64,000 nt of DNA from Croceicoccus marinus (GTDB taxonomy: Bacteria; Pseudomonadota; Alphaproteobacteria; Sphingomonadales; Sphingomonadaceae): contig NZ_CP019602.1 in the NCBI RefSeq assembly GCF_001661675.2, positions 2,443,501 to 2,507,500 on the forward strand. The letters run 5' to 3'. Under the pieces are notes generated by a model, which saw nothing but the letters and a program-made list of their open reading frames with translations, made no database searches and was not told the origin of the DNA. Shown piece after piece: positions 44,763 to 53,774 of this stretch (positions are counted from its first letter, which is position 1; each line of letters starts with the position of its first letter). Both the position numbers and the translations under genes were made by a program.

Positions 44763-45832
44763 CCGCCCGACTCGTCCCCCGTCTCGTCCCCCGTATCGTC
44801 CCCCGCCTCGCCTTCTGCCGAGGGCATTTGCTGGCTGGCGCAGTGGAAGCCGCCGCCGCCCGCCAGCACCGCATCGGCAGGCAGTCCCACGACCTGCCGG
44901 CCGGGAAACAGCGCCTTCACCGCCTCCACCGCTTCCTCGTCATGCACGCTGCCGAACACCGGCACCGCGACCAGATGCGTCGTGACGGTAAAGTTCATAT
45001 AGCTCGCAGGCTCGGCGAAATCCCCCGCGCTGACCAGTCCGGGCGAGGGCATTTCGGCCACTTCCAGCCCGGCATCTTCGGCGCGGGCGCGGGCATCGTC
45101 ATAGATCGCGCGATTGGGATCGTCCGGCAACGACGCGCGCGGAATCGCGATCCGGCCCGGCCCGACGAAGCGCGCCAGATTGTCGACATGCCCGTCGGTG
45201 TGATCGTTCAGCAGACCGTCCCCCAGCCAGACGACCCGCGTGAAGCCAAGGTCACGCCGCAGCCGCTCCTCGATCTCTTCGCGGGAGAGGGCGGGATTGC
45301 GATTGGCGTTGAGCAGGCATTGCGCGGTCGTCACCACGGTGCCGGTGCCGTCGCTGTCGATCGCCCCGCCTTCAAGGATCCAGTCCGCCGTCTCGACCTC
45401 CAGCCCGGCATCCCGTGCGATCTCGGCACCGATGGTCTGGTCGCCCTCCATCTCGAACTTGCCGCCCCAGCCGTTGAAGCCGAAGCGCATCGCCCGCCGC
45501 CCGCCTGCGCCGTCACGCATCACCAGCGGCCCGGTATCGCGCAGCCAGACATCGCCATAGACCCGCCGCTCCAGCCTGACCGCGGCGGTGGTCAGCTGCC
45601 GCGCCCGCGCCTCGTTCGCGGCGTCGCGGACCAGCAGGCGCACGTCCTGCCCGCTTTCGGCGACCGCATTGGCAAAGGCGGCGATCTGCTCCTGCGCGCG
45701 CGGCAGAGCCTCGGGCCATTCGACCGGATCGTGGGGAAACCCGATCCAGAGCCAATCCTGCTTTGCCCATTCGGGCGGCATCTGCCAGCCATTCGCCACG
45801 ATCGATTTCCTGTTTTGCGCCGCGGCGGCCAT
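44759..45832 (-). CDS. aguA: agmatine deiminase
   Basis: A 357-residue agmatine iminohydrolase that converts agmatine to N-carbamoylputrescine and ammonia in putrescine synthesis. It has the pentein-fold signatures YGDVWLRDTGPLVM, GFNGWGGKFEMEGDQTIGAE, EGGAIDSDGTGTVVTTAQCL, NDHTDGHVDNLARFVGPGRI and the catalytic cysteine in GGGGFHCASQQMP. The C-terminus is aspartate/glutamate-rich. ATG 45832 is chosen; an internal ATG (MPPEW) is also possible. No N-carbamoylputrescine amidase (aguB) is beside it. Confidence 0.94.
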   Translation of the reverse strand: MAAAAQNRKSIVANGWQMPPEWAKQDWLWIGFPHDPVEWPEALPRAQEQIAAFANAVAESGQDVRLLVRDAANEARARQLTTAAVRLERRVYGDVWLRDTGPLVMRDGAGGRRAMRFGFNGWGGKFEMEGDQTIGAEIARDAGLEVETADWILEGGAIDSDGTGTVVTTAQCLLNANRNPALSREEIEERLRRDLGFTRVVWLGDGLLNDHTDGHVDNLARFVGPGRIAIPRASLPDDPNRAIYDDARARAEDAGLEVAEMPSPGLVSAGDFAEPASYMNFTVTTHLVAVPVFGSVHDEEAVEAVKALFPGRQVVGLPADAVLAGGGGFHCASQQMPSAEGEAGDDTGDETGDESGG

Positions 45833-45872
45833 GTGCGGCCACTCGCCTGAAAGCTGGGGCGCTGCTAGAACA

Positions 45873-46346
45873 ATGGCCATGATTGCGAAAGCCCCCCTTC
45901 CCGCCCGCCTTGCGATACGCGCCGCCGCGCTGCTGGCACCTTTTGCCCTGACCGCCGCCTGCGCCCAGCCTTCAAGCAATGAGGATGCACCGCCCGCCGA
46001 CATGCCCGAGCGCAACGGCACAGCCGAGCCGGTTATCCCGGCCGAATTCAAGGCGCTGGGCACCGAACCGTTCTGGGCGCTGACCGCGACCGGATCGGGC
46101 ACCGCGCACAGCCTGCGATTCTCCACGCCCGAGAATATCGACGGCACGCTCGTCACCATCGAGGATGAAAGCGCCGAGGGCGAAACCCGCCGCATCGCCG
46201 GCACGCTCGATGGCACTCCCTTCACCCTTGCGCTGACGGTAGAGCCCTGCTCGGACGGGATGAGCGACCGCGACTATCCCTTCGCCGCGCGCATCGCTTG
46301 GGGCGGCGAAACGCTCCGCGGCTGCGCGCGCCCGCTGGACAACTGA
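45873..46346 (+). CDS. COG3650-like lipoprotein
   Basis: A 157-residue protein with a lipoprotein signal (APFALTAAC, lipobox TAAC). The body has GTEPFWALTATGSGTAHSLR, PENIDGTLVTIEDE and LTVEPCSDGMSDRDYPFAAR, ending in GETLRGCARPLDN. This fits the COG3650 group of putative membrane/lipoproteins, sometimes linked to META domains. The two cysteines near the end may form a disulfide. Start at 45873 or at the ATG 6 bp later. It is divergent from agmatine deiminase. Confidence 0.72.
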   Translation: MAMIAKAPLPARLAIRAAALLAPFALTAACAQPSSNEDAPPADMPERNGTAEPVIPAEFKALGTEPFWALTATGSGTAHSLRFSTPENIDGTLVTIEDESAEGETRRIAGTLDGTPFTLALTVEPCSDGMSDRDYPFAARIAWGGETLRGCARPLDN

Positions 46347-46446
46347 TGCTGCATCGCACCATCGCCAGCGCCGGGGGCCGGAAGTCGAATCGCCATTCGA
46401 ATTATGCGGGGGCGGAAAAAGCCGCAGTACCGTGCTTTTACCCGTC

Positions 46447-46465
46447 AGTTGCATGCCATGCAACT
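46447..46465. promoter_or_regulatory. 19-bp perfect palindrome, putative operator
   Basis: AGTTGCATG-C-CATGCAACT, 9-bp arms around one base. It lies in the 440-bp gap between the COG3650-like lipoprotein and CDC48. It looks like a binding site for a dimeric regulator such as the MarR/GntR classes, but no regulator is encoded nearby. Confidence 0.45.
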
Positions 46466-46499
46466 GAGTTCGCTCTTTTCGCATTTGCGCAATATCGGC

Positions 46500-46582
46500 G
46501 CCTGCCCTACTTCGGAGGGGCCTTATAGGCATCCTCTCCCAAAACTTTCAGGCCCGGTCGGCAACGACCGGGCCTTTTTTTT
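46500..46582 (+). ncRNA. candidate small RNA locus ending in a strong terminator
   Basis: About 80 bp with possible short hairpins (CCCT-ACTTCGG-AGGG and GCC-TTATA-GGC), an unpaired pyrimidine stretch CATCCTCTCCC and a strong terminator. It begins about 150 bp after the preceding gene. It is either a 3' UTR processing region of the lipoprotein gene or an independent sRNA. The 5' end is not determined by sequence; a possible -10 (CAATAT, 46490-46495) lies just upstream. Confidence 0.35.
46551..46582 (+). terminator. very strong intrinsic terminator
   Basis: A 10-bp perfect stem GGCCCGGTCG/CGACCGGGCC with a GCAA tetraloop, followed by eight T. It is oriented for the plus strand. It does not immediately follow any recognised gene (about 205 bp after the lipoprotein). 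Confidence 0.93.
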
Positions 46583-46640
46583 CGCCCTGCTTCGTGCTGC
46601 CCTCCGGCCCGGCGCCTGCGCGCCCGCCGATGGCCGCCTG

Positions 46641-46674
46641 CCCCCGTGCGCGATACTCCCCCGTGCGCGATACT
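46641..46674. repeat. perfect 17-bp tandem duplication
   Basis: Two adjacent copies of CCCCCGTGCGCGATACT in the leader region of the CDC48 gene. No role is apparent. The rest of the gap (46347-46786) holds the palindrome, sRNA candidate and terminator listed separately. Confidence 0.9.
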
Positions 46675-46786
46675 TTCGCCGGGCGACCCTTTGCATCCGG
46701 CACGCGCGATCCCCATGTCGGCCTTTCCGGACGCCCGATGCTCCGGGCCGATGACATAAGCGAATGGCTGAACTGGGGAATCTTTG

Positions 46787-49099
46787 ATGGCGGATGCGGA
46801 AGCGGCGGTGAACGCGCGCGAGGTTAAATTGCAGGTGGCGGCGGCCAAGCAGGAGGAATCGGGCCACGGCATCGCCCGCATCCCGCGTGAAGCGATGGGC
46901 AAGATTGGCATCACAGAAGGCGACATCATCGAGATCGAGGGCAAGCGCACCACCCCCGCCCGCGCGCTGCTTCCCTATGCCGAGGACGAGGGGCTGGACG
47001 TAATCCGCCTCGACGGGCTGGAACGCGGCAATGCCGAAGTCGGATCGGGCGAGCATGTCATCGTCCGCAAGGCCGAATCGCGCCCCGCCACCCGCGTCGT
47101 CTTCGCCCCCGCCCAGCGCGAGATGCGGCTGCAGGGTCCGCCGCAGGCGCTCAAGCGCAATTTCTTCGGCCGTCCGCTGATGCAGGGCGACCTGGTCGCC
47201 ACCCGCGGCCAGCAGCGCGTGCAGGACATGCCGCCCGAAGTGGCGCGCATGTTCAACGCGCCTGCCTTCGCGCTGACCCAGATCCGCCTGTCGGTGGTAT
47301 CGACCAGCCCCAAGGGCATCGTCCACATCGACGAGAATACCGAGGTCGAACTGAAGGCCGAGTTCGAGGAACCGCGCGACGCGCGCGCCAGCGTCAATTA
47401 CGACGACGTCGGCGGCATGGAAGAGACCATCAAGCAATTGCGCGAGATGATCGAACTGCCGCTGCGCTATCCCGAACTGTTCACCCGCCTGGGCGTCGAT
47501 CCGCCCAAGGGCGTGCTGCTGCATGGCCCGCCGGGCACCGGCAAGACCCGGCTGGCGCAGGCGGTGGCGAACGAATCGGACGCCAATTTCTTCCTGATCA
47601 ACGGGCCCGAGATCATGGGCAGCGCCTATGGCGAATCGGAAAAGCGCCTGCGCGAAGTGTTCGAGGAAGCCGAAAAGGCCTCCCCCGCGATCGTCTTCAT
47701 CGACGAGATCGATTCGATCGCGCCCAAGCGCCAGAACGTGCAGGGCGAAGCGGAGAAGCGCCTCGTCGCGCAGCTGCTGACGCTGATGGACGGGCTGCAC
47801 GCGCGCTCCAACCTGGTGGTGATCGCGGCCACCAACCGGCCCGACGCGATCGACGAGGCGCTGCGCCGACCCGGCCGCTTCGACCGCGAGATCATCGTCG
47901 GCGTGCCCGATGAAAAGGGCCGCAAGGAAATCCTGGCCATCCACACCCGCGGCATGCCGCTGGACGACGATGTCGATCTCAGCGAACTGGCCCGCACTAC
48001 CCACGGCTTCGTGGGTGCGGACCTTGCCGCGCTCTGCCGCGAGGCCGCGATCGAGGCGGTGCGCAAGCTGATGCCGCGGCTCGATCTCGACGCGCGGACG
48101 ATCCCGCCCGAAGTGCTCGACGACCTGTCCGTCACGCGGCGCGACTTTACCGACGCGCTCAAGGGCATCCAGCCGTCCGCCATGCGCGAAGTCATGGTGC
48201 AGGCGCCCACCGTGGGCTGGTCCGACCTCGGCGGGCTGGACCAGGCGGTGGAGATGCTGCGCGAAGGCGTGGAACTGCCCTTGAAGAACCCGCAGGCGTT
48301 CAAGCGGCTGGGCATCCGCCCGGCCAAGGGCTTCCTGCTCTATGGCCCGCCCGGCACCGGCAAGACTTTGCTGGCCAAGGCCGTCGCCAAGGAGGCGGAG
48401 GCGAATTTCATCTCGATGAAATCGTCCGACCTGCTGTCCAAATGGTATGGCGAAAGCGAGCAGCAGATCTCGCGCCTGTTCGCCCGCGCTCGTCAGGTCG
48501 CGCCCTGCGTGATCTTCATCGACGAGATCGACAGCTTGGTCCCCGCGCGCGGCAGCGGCGCGGGCGAGCCGCAGGTGACCGCCCGCGTCGTCAATACCAT
48601 CCTGGCCGAAATGGACGGGCTTGAGGAGCTGCAATCGACCGTGGTGATCGGCGCGACCAATCGCCCGACGCTGGTCGATCCCGCGCTGCTGCGCCCCGGC
48701 CGCTTCGACGAACTGGTCTATGTCGGTGCTCCGGACGAGCCGGGGCGGCTGCATATCCTCAAGATCCACACCTCGAAAATGCCGCTTGGCAGCGATGTCG
48801 ATCTGGCCGGCGTCGCCGCCAAGACGGAACGCTTCACCGGCGCGGATCTTGAAGACGTGGTGCGCCGCGCCGGCCTCAACGCGATCCGGCGGCAGGGATC
48901 CGACGTCACCAGCGTCAGCGCGGCGGATTTCGCCGATGCGCTGGAAGATTCGCGCGCGACCGTCACCGCCAAGATGGAGCAGGAATACGAGCAGATGCGC
49001 GGCGAGCTGAAGCGCCGCGCGGCCGAAAGCAATCCCATCGGCTTCATCGCGCCCGGCATGCTGACCAGCAAGCGCGACAACAAGCACGACGGCGATTGA
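46787..49099 (+). CDS. CDC48/p97-type double AAA ATPase
   Basis: A 770-residue ATPase of archaeal CDC48/VCP type. The N-domain (about 10-175) has the CDC48_N fold pattern ([20 protein letters not shown]). D1 has Walker A GPPGTGKT near residue 246 and Walker [14 protein letters not shown]2 has Walker A near 520, pore-type segment [14 protein letters not shown], Walker [13 protein letters not shown] and arginine-finger blocks RRPGRFD. Both rings look active. p97 unfolds protein complexes; bacterial substrates are unknown. ATG 46787 follows GGGGAA; a TTG one codon upstream is also in frame. It is convergent with the MscS-like gene. Confidence 0.93.
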   Translation: MADAEAAVNAREVKLQVAAAKQEESGHGIARIPREAMGKIGITEGDIIEIEGKRTTPARALLPYAEDEGLDVIRLDGLERGNAEVGSGEHVIVRKAESRPATRVVFAPAQREMRLQGPPQALKRNFFGRPLMQGDLVATRGQQRVQDMPPEVARMFNAPAFALTQIRLSVVSTSPKGIVHIDENTEVELKAEFEEPRDARASVNYDDVGGMEETIKQLREMIELPLRYPELFTRLGVDPPKGVLLHGPPGTGKTRLAQAVANESDANFFLINGPEIMGSAYGESEKRLREVFEEAEKASPAIVFIDEIDSIAPKRQNVQGEAEKRLVAQLLTLMDGLHARSNLVVIAATNRPDAIDEALRRPGRFDREIIVGVPDEKGRKEILAIHTRGMPLDDDVDLSELARTTHGFVGADLAALCREAAIEAVRKLMPRLDLDARTIPPEVLDDLSVTRRDFTDALKGIQPSAMREVMVQAPTVGWSDLGGLDQAVEMLREGVELPLKNPQAFKRLGIRPAKGFLLYGPPGTGKTLLAKAVAKEAEANFISMKSSDLLSKWYGESEQQISRLFARARQVAPCVIFIDEIDSLVPARGSGAGEPQVTARVVNTILAEMDGLEELQSTVVIGATNRPTLVDPALLRPGRFDELVYVGAPDEPGRLHILKIHTSKMPLGSDVDLAGVAAKTERFTGADLEDVVRRAGLNAIRRQGSDVTSVSAADFADALEDSRATVTAKMEQEYEQMRGELKRRAAESNPIGFIAPGMLTSKRDNKHDGD

Positions 49100-49104
49100 T
49101 CGAA

Positions 49105-49135
49105 ACGGCGGCGGGGCGAGTGGCCCCGCCGCCGT
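49105..49135. terminator. stem-loop between convergent genes
   Basis: A 13-bp perfect stem ACGGCGGCGGGGC/GCCCCGCCGCCGT with a 5-nt loop between the CDC48 stop and the MscS-like gene stop. There is no clear T-run, so it may act as a terminator only in part or protect mRNA ends. Confidence 0.55.
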
Positions 49136-50287
49136 CTATTGCATCGCCTGCGCGCCGGGCGATCCCGGCTCCGCGCCCGCGCCGCCGTCGCCACCCTGGC
49201 TCTCGATCCGCAGAGGTTCTGGCGACACCATGCGCTGGCGCACCAGCGCCTCGGGCATCTCGCTCGCCAGCCACTGGATCAGCGCCTCGCGAATGTCGCA
49301 GCGCAGGTCGAACAGCGTGGGCGAATCCTTTGCCGTCATCAGGAAGCGGATCTCGATCGCGTCGCGCGTCAGTTCCGTCACCTGCATATGCTTGACCCGC
49401 TGGTCCCAGCGCGCATTGCCCTCGACGAATTCGAAGAATTTCGCGCGGATCGGATCCAGCCTGGTCTGCGGATCGACATAGAGCATCACCGTGCCCAGAA
49501 GCTGCGATGTCGTCTTGGTCCAGTTCTGGAATATCTCGTCGAGGAACTTGGACGTGGGCACCACCAGCCGCCGCTCGTCCCAGACCTTCACGACGACATA
49601 GGTCATGCGGATCTCCTCGATCCAGCCCCACTCGCCGCCGATGATGACGGCGTCGCCGATGCTGATCGGCTCGGTCAGGGCCAGCTGGAAACCGCCGATC
49701 AGCGATTTCAGCGCAGGCTGCGCCGCCGCGCCGACCGCCAGGCCCGCAAGCCCCGCCGACGCCATCAGCGTGATCCCGATGTCGCGCACGCCGGGGATCG
49801 ACAGCAGCATCAGCGAAATCACGATGAAGACGATGATGAAGGTGCCGATGCGCGAGAAGATCGTCAGCCGCGTGCGCCTGCGCCGCGCATCCAGATTGTC
49901 CTCGACCGAGATGTCGGCGCGCATGATCATCGTGTTGATCAGCGCATGGAACAGCGAGATCGCGATCCAGCCGATCAGCGCGGGCATGACGAAGCCCGCC
50001 AGCCGCTCCCACACGTCCTGCAGCGCCTCGATCTCGCGCGCGGCAAGCACCAGCGCCAGCGCGATCAGCGCATAGCGCGTGGGCCGCGCGATCCGGCGCA
50101 GCACCATGTCGTCGGCGCGGCTGCCGCTGACATGCACCAGACGCCGCATCACGCGGAACGCGATCTGGTGGACGATCAGCGCGATGGCGACGGCGACGAT
50201 CGCCACGACAAGCGCGATGATCCATTCGGCGGCGCTGTTGCTGCCCACCTGGTCCTGAATCCACGCGCGCAGGGAAGAGGTGCTCAT
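49136..50287 (-). CDS. MscS-family mechanosensitive channel-like protein
   Basis: A 383-residue membrane protein. About five helices precede the conserved pore/beta region: GIGVRDIGITLMASAG-type sequence, then GLAVGAAAQPALKSLIGGFQ, LTEPISIGDAVIIGGEWGWI and a KVWDERRLVVPTSKFLDEIF segment. This is the MscS-like fold. It probably releases solutes under hypo-osmotic stress, but several members of the family have other roles. ATG 50287 is chosen over an open upstream frame that lacks family likeness. Confidence 0.9.
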   Translation of the reverse strand: MSTSSLRAWIQDQVGSNSAAEWIIALVVAIVAVAIALIVHQIAFRVMRRLVHVSGSRADDMVLRRIARPTRYALIALALVLAAREIEALQDVWERLAGFVMPALIGWIAISLFHALINTMIMRADISVEDNLDARRRRTRLTIFSRIGTFIIVFIVISLMLLSIPGVRDIGITLMASAGLAGLAVGAAAQPALKSLIGGFQLALTEPISIGDAVIIGGEWGWIEEIRMTYVVVKVWDERRLVVPTSKFLDEIFQNWTKTTSQLLGTVMLYVDPQTRLDPIRAKFFEFVEGNARWDQRVKHMQVTELTRDAIEIRFLMTAKDSPTLFDLRCDIREALIQWLASEMPEALVRQRMVSPEPLRIESQGGDGGAGAEPGSPGAQAMQ

Positions 50288-50343
50288 GACGCCAAGGCTA
50301 GACAGGCTGATGCTGCATTGCAACACCGGCCCGGTTGGCGCGT

Positions 50344-51657
50344 TCAGCCGGCTTGCGGGATCCGCATCTCGACCACCATGCGCCCTTCGGTGAAATTGCG
50401 GTCGATCTCTCCGCCCAGCTGCCGGGCCGCACTGCGCATCAGCATCGAACCGAAGCCCTCGTGCCCGTCGGGTACCCGGATCGACGGCCTGATCTCGGTC
50501 CAGCGCAGCACCACGTCGCTGCCTTCGTGCTGCCAGTGGATCGCGATGGTGCCCTTGTCGCCCTCGCCGTCGCTTGCCCAGGCGCCATATTTGACCGCAT
50601 TGGTCGCCAGCTCGTGCAGCACCAGCCCGATCGGCGTCGCCTGGCTGGCGGACAGGGTCACGGGATCGCCGCCGATATCGGCCTCGTTCCCGTCGCTGCG
50701 ATAGGGGGCAAGCACCTTTTCGACCAGCACGCCCATGTCGCCCTCTCCGCCGCCAGCCTCGCCGTCGGGGCCCTGCGTCACGTTATGCGCTTCCAGCAGG
50801 GCGTGGATGCGCGCCGCGATATTGTCGACGACCGGCGCCGCCTCGGGCTTGCCGCGCCCGCTCATCCGCACGATGGCCAGGATCACCGCGAACAGGTTCT
50901 TGACCCGGTGGTTCAGCTCGCGCGCAAGCAGGTCGGCGCGGTCGCGCGCTTCCTCGAGCTCGGCGGCGCGGCCCGCGGCCACCTCGGCGCGGGCGGCGCG
51001 CACGGCCAGCACGAAGCCGAAACCCAGCACCGCCGCCATCAGCGCCAGCGTCAGCACCAGCAGCGGCAGCACCTGCCGCTCCGCGCTGAAGGCCTGGTCC
51101 GAAGCCCGGTCCTGCAGCGACCGCTCGACCGCTTCCAGCCGCGACAGCGCATCGCCCAGCCGCTCCATGTAGAGCCGCCCGTCATTGCTCAGGATACGCT
51201 GCTGCGCGTCAGCGATCTGTCCCGCCTCGATCAGCTCGACCGTCCGGGAAAGCTCTTCCAGCTTGGTGTCGCCTGCTTGCTCCACCTCGGCCACCAGCCG
51301 CGCGATCCGCGCATCGTCGCTTGCCTGCGACAGGCCCTGCAGCCGCCCAAGCGCGCGGGGATAGAGATCGCGCCCGAACTGGTACGACGCCAGATATCGC
51401 CGATCGAGCGTGATGAAATAGCCGCGCTGCCCGGTCTCGGCATTGAGAGCGGCGCGGTTGATGTCGCGCAGCGCTGACACGACCTCGGCATAGCGGGCGG
51501 TCTGCAGCCGCTCGGCGCGTTCCTTGGAAATGGTCGACCACACCAGCAGGACCGAGAACAATATGCCCAGCGCCATCGCGCCCAGCACCAGCAGCGCGGA
51601 GAGCAGGCGGCGTCGCTTGCCCGGCGGCCGGGGCGGCATGGCGGTATCGGATGTCAA
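50344..51657 (-). CDS. CHASE3-domain HWE/HisKA_2 sensor histidine kinase
   Basis: A 437-residue membrane kinase. Helix 1 (RRRLLSALLVLGAMALGILF) is followed by a periplasmic CHASE3-type domain with INRAALNAETGQRGYFITLD, then helix 2 and a coiled region. The HisKA_2-type kinase has H250 in ELNHRVKNLFAVILAI and the ATPase blocks VLHELATNAVKYGAW and GFGSMLMR. The start is probably TTG 51657, because GGAGGA lies 5 bp upstream; the ATG at 51639 has no such box. HWE kinases often feed the PhyR general stress pathway, but its partner is not in the window. No response regulator adjoins it. Confidence 0.88.
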   Translation of the reverse strand: MTSDTAMPPRPPGKRRRLLSALLVLGAMALGILFSVLLVWSTISKERAERLQTARYAEVVSALRDINRAALNAETGQRGYFITLDRRYLASYQFGRDLYPRALGRLQGLSQASDDARIARLVAEVEQAGDTKLEELSRTVELIEAGQIADAQQRILSNDGRLYMERLGDALSRLEAVERSLQDRASDQAFSAERQVLPLLVLTLALMAAVLGFGFVLAVRAARAEVAAGRAAELEEARDRADLLARELNHRVKNLFAVILAIVRMSGRGKPEAAPVVDNIAARIHALLEAHNVTQGPDGEAGGGEGDMGVLVEKVLAPYRSDGNEADIGGDPVTLSASQATPIGLVLHELATNAVKYGAWASDGEGDKGTIAIHWQHEGSDVVLRWTEIRPSIRVPDGHEGFGSMLMRSAARQLGGEIDRNFTEGRMVVEMRIPQAG

Positions 51658-51840
51658 GCAGTCCTCCAGAAGTCGGGCGCGGCCGGTGCGGGCGATTATC
51701 GTTCGTCCGGCAGGACGGCAGCCCTCTCGGGTGCCTATGGTAATGGGGAATACGATAAATCCAAGTCCCGCCATGCCCGCGCCACTGTGCGCTTGACCGG
51801 CAGACCGGGATCGCGGCAAGCACATTGCGGATCAATCAGC

Positions 51841-51895
51841 GGATCGACAGGGACGACGCGGATCGACAGGAGCGACGCGGATCGACAGGAGCTAC
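51841..51895. repeat. 19-bp tandem repeat in the leader of the HerA-like gene
   Basis: Units GGATCGACAGGGACGACGC and GGATCGACAGGAGCGACGC, with a partial third GGATCGACAGGAGCTAC, end 8 bp before the next start codon. Each holds a ribosome-binding-like ACAGGAGC or ACAGGGAC. Confidence 0.9.
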
Positions 51896-51902
51896 AAGGC
51901 GC

Positions 51903-53501
51903 ATGGCGGACGGCACGGATCACGACACGGGAAGCATCTTCATCGGGCTGGGCGCCAATGGCGAACGGCAATCGCTGAACCCGAAGCGCGCCAATCGCCA
52001 CGGGCTGATCGCGGGGGCGACCGGCACCGGCAAGACGGTGACGCTGCAGGGGCTGGCCGAAAGCTTTTCCGCGCGCGGCGTGCCGGTGTTCCTGGCGGAC
52101 GTGAAGGGCGATCTGTCGGGCATCGCCTTGCCGGGCTCCGCGACGTTCAAGCATGCCGAAAAGCTGGAAAGCCGCGCGCGCGAACTGGGCATGGACGATT
52201 ATGCCTATTCGGACAATCCGGTGGTGTTCTGGGACCTGTTCGGCGAGCAGGGGCACCCGATCCGCACCACCATTTCCGAAATGGGCCCGCTGCTGCTGGC
52301 GCGGCTGCTGAACCTCAACGACACGCAGGAGGGCGTGCTCAATATCGCGTTCCATTATGCCGACGAACAGGGCCTTCTGCTGCTCGACCTCGACGATCTT
52401 CAGGCGATGCTGGTTCATTGTGCCGAGAATGCGTCCGCGCTTTCGGCCAAATACGGGAATGTGTCGAAGGCCAGCGTCGGCGCGATCCAGCGGAGCCTGC
52501 TGTCGCTGCGCACACAGGGCGGCGACATGTTCTTCGGCGAACCCGCGCTTGAGATCGACGATTTCCTGACCGTCGACGAACAGGGGCGCGGCACGGTCAA
52601 TGTGCTCGCCGCCGACCGGCTGATGCGCAGCCCCAAGCTCTATGCCACCTTCCTGCTGTGGCTGCTGTCCGAACTGTTCGAGACGCTGCCCGAAGTCGGC
52701 GATCCCGAAAAGCCCGTCCTCGTCTTCTTCTTCGACGAGGCGCACCTGCTGTTCGAGGATGCCCCCAAGGCGCTGGAGGACAAGATCGAGCAGGTCGTGC
52801 GTCTGATACGATCGAAGGGCGTCGGCGTCTATTTCGTGACGCAGAACCCGATCGACATCCCGGAGGAGATCGCGGGCCAGCTGGGCAACCGCGTGCAGCA
52901 CGCATTGCGCGCCTTCACCCCGCGCGACCAGCGCGCGATCCGGGCAGCGGCCGAGACGTTCCGCATCAATCCCGACCTCGACGTCGCGGCGGCGATTACC
53001 GAGCTGAGGACCGGCGAGGCGCTGGTCTCGACATTGCTCGAGGATGGCGCGCCCTCCGTCGTCCAGCGCACTCTGGTCAAGCCGCCGCGCTCGCGCCTCG
53101 GTCCGATCACCGCGAAGGAACGGGCGATCATCCAGTCGGTCAGCCCGGTCGAGGGCAAGTACGACACCGCCGTCGACCGCGAAAGCGCCGAGGAAGTGCT
53201 GCTCGCCAAGGCCGCCGATGCCGCCGCGACGGCCGAGGAAGTCGAGGAAAAGGGCCGCGAGCAGGTGGCGAAGCGCCCGCGCAAGACCACCAGCCTGTGG
53301 GAAAGCGCCGGCAAGGCCGCGGCGGGCGCCGCCGCCAGCAGCGCCGCCGCCGTCATCGCCGCCAGGGTCCGCGGCCGCAAGAGCAGCGCCAGCGCCACCC
53401 GCAGCGCCGCCAGCGCGGCGGCAGGCACCATCGCGTCCGGCCTTGGCGGCGCGATCGCGGGACGCTTCGTGCGCAATCTGATCGGCGGGTTGATGCGTTA
53501 G
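51903..53501 (+). CDS. HerA-like ATPase (DUF853 type)
   Basis: A 532-residue P-loop ATPase with [20 protein letters not shown] (Walker A around 38-46), [35 protein letters not shown] (Walker B), and [20 protein letters not shown] (sensor-like). It belongs to the HerA/FtsK-like family with DUF853. The C-terminal 120 residues are alanine/arginine-rich and end in [17 protein letters not shown]. HerA partners such as NurA are not adjacent. The ATG follows AAGGCGC. The tandem repeat upstream may affect translation start. Confidence 0.87.
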   Translation: MADGTDHDTGSIFIGLGANGERQSLNPKRANRHGLIAGATGTGKTVTLQGLAESFSARGVPVFLADVKGDLSGIALPGSATFKHAEKLESRARELGMDDYAYSDNPVVFWDLFGEQGHPIRTTISEMGPLLLARLLNLNDTQEGVLNIAFHYADEQGLLLLDLDDLQAMLVHCAENASALSAKYGNVSKASVGAIQRSLLSLRTQGGDMFFGEPALEIDDFLTVDEQGRGTVNVLAADRLMRSPKLYATFLLWLLSELFETLPEVGDPEKPVLVFFFDEAHLLFEDAPKALEDKIEQVVRLIRSKGVGVYFVTQNPIDIPEEIAGQLGNRVQHALRAFTPRDQRAIRAAAETFRINPDLDVAAAITELRTGEALVSTLLEDGAPSVVQRTLVKPPRSRLGPITAKERAIIQSVSPVEGKYDTAVDRESAEEVLLAKAADAAATAEEVEEKGREQVAKRPRKTTSLWESAGKAAAGAAASSAAAVIAARVRGRKSSASATRSAASAAAGTIASGLGGAIAGRFVRNLIGGLMR

Positions 53502-53774
53502 GGTCGGGGTTCCTCAGACGCCGGGCGGCCCCCATCCGGGGGCCTTCGATTCCCTCGCATAAGCTCGGGCGCGCGTTCGCGCTTGCCGGAGTCGCTTCGC
53601 GCCCGGAAGTCCCCGCGCGATAGCTTTATGCCAGGACTCAAAAACTTGGCGCGCAGCGGCTCCCGCAAGGCCGAACGGCCGCCGCGCATTATTGGCGCGA
53701 AGCCAGGCGGCCCGAATGGGCCGCGCCCGGCGTTTGAGGGGCCAAACAAAGATTCCCCGCGTTTCAGGACCAAA
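53502..53774. other. structured gene-free spacer
   Basis: A 273-bp gap between the HerA-like gene and the kinase gene with several palindromes: GGCCCCC-ATCC-GGGGGCC near 53527, GGCCG-AA-CGGCC near 53670, and GGCGGCCCGAATGGGCCGCG near 53706. It has the look of a dispersed intergenic repeat family. No gene is supported. Confidence 0.45.
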
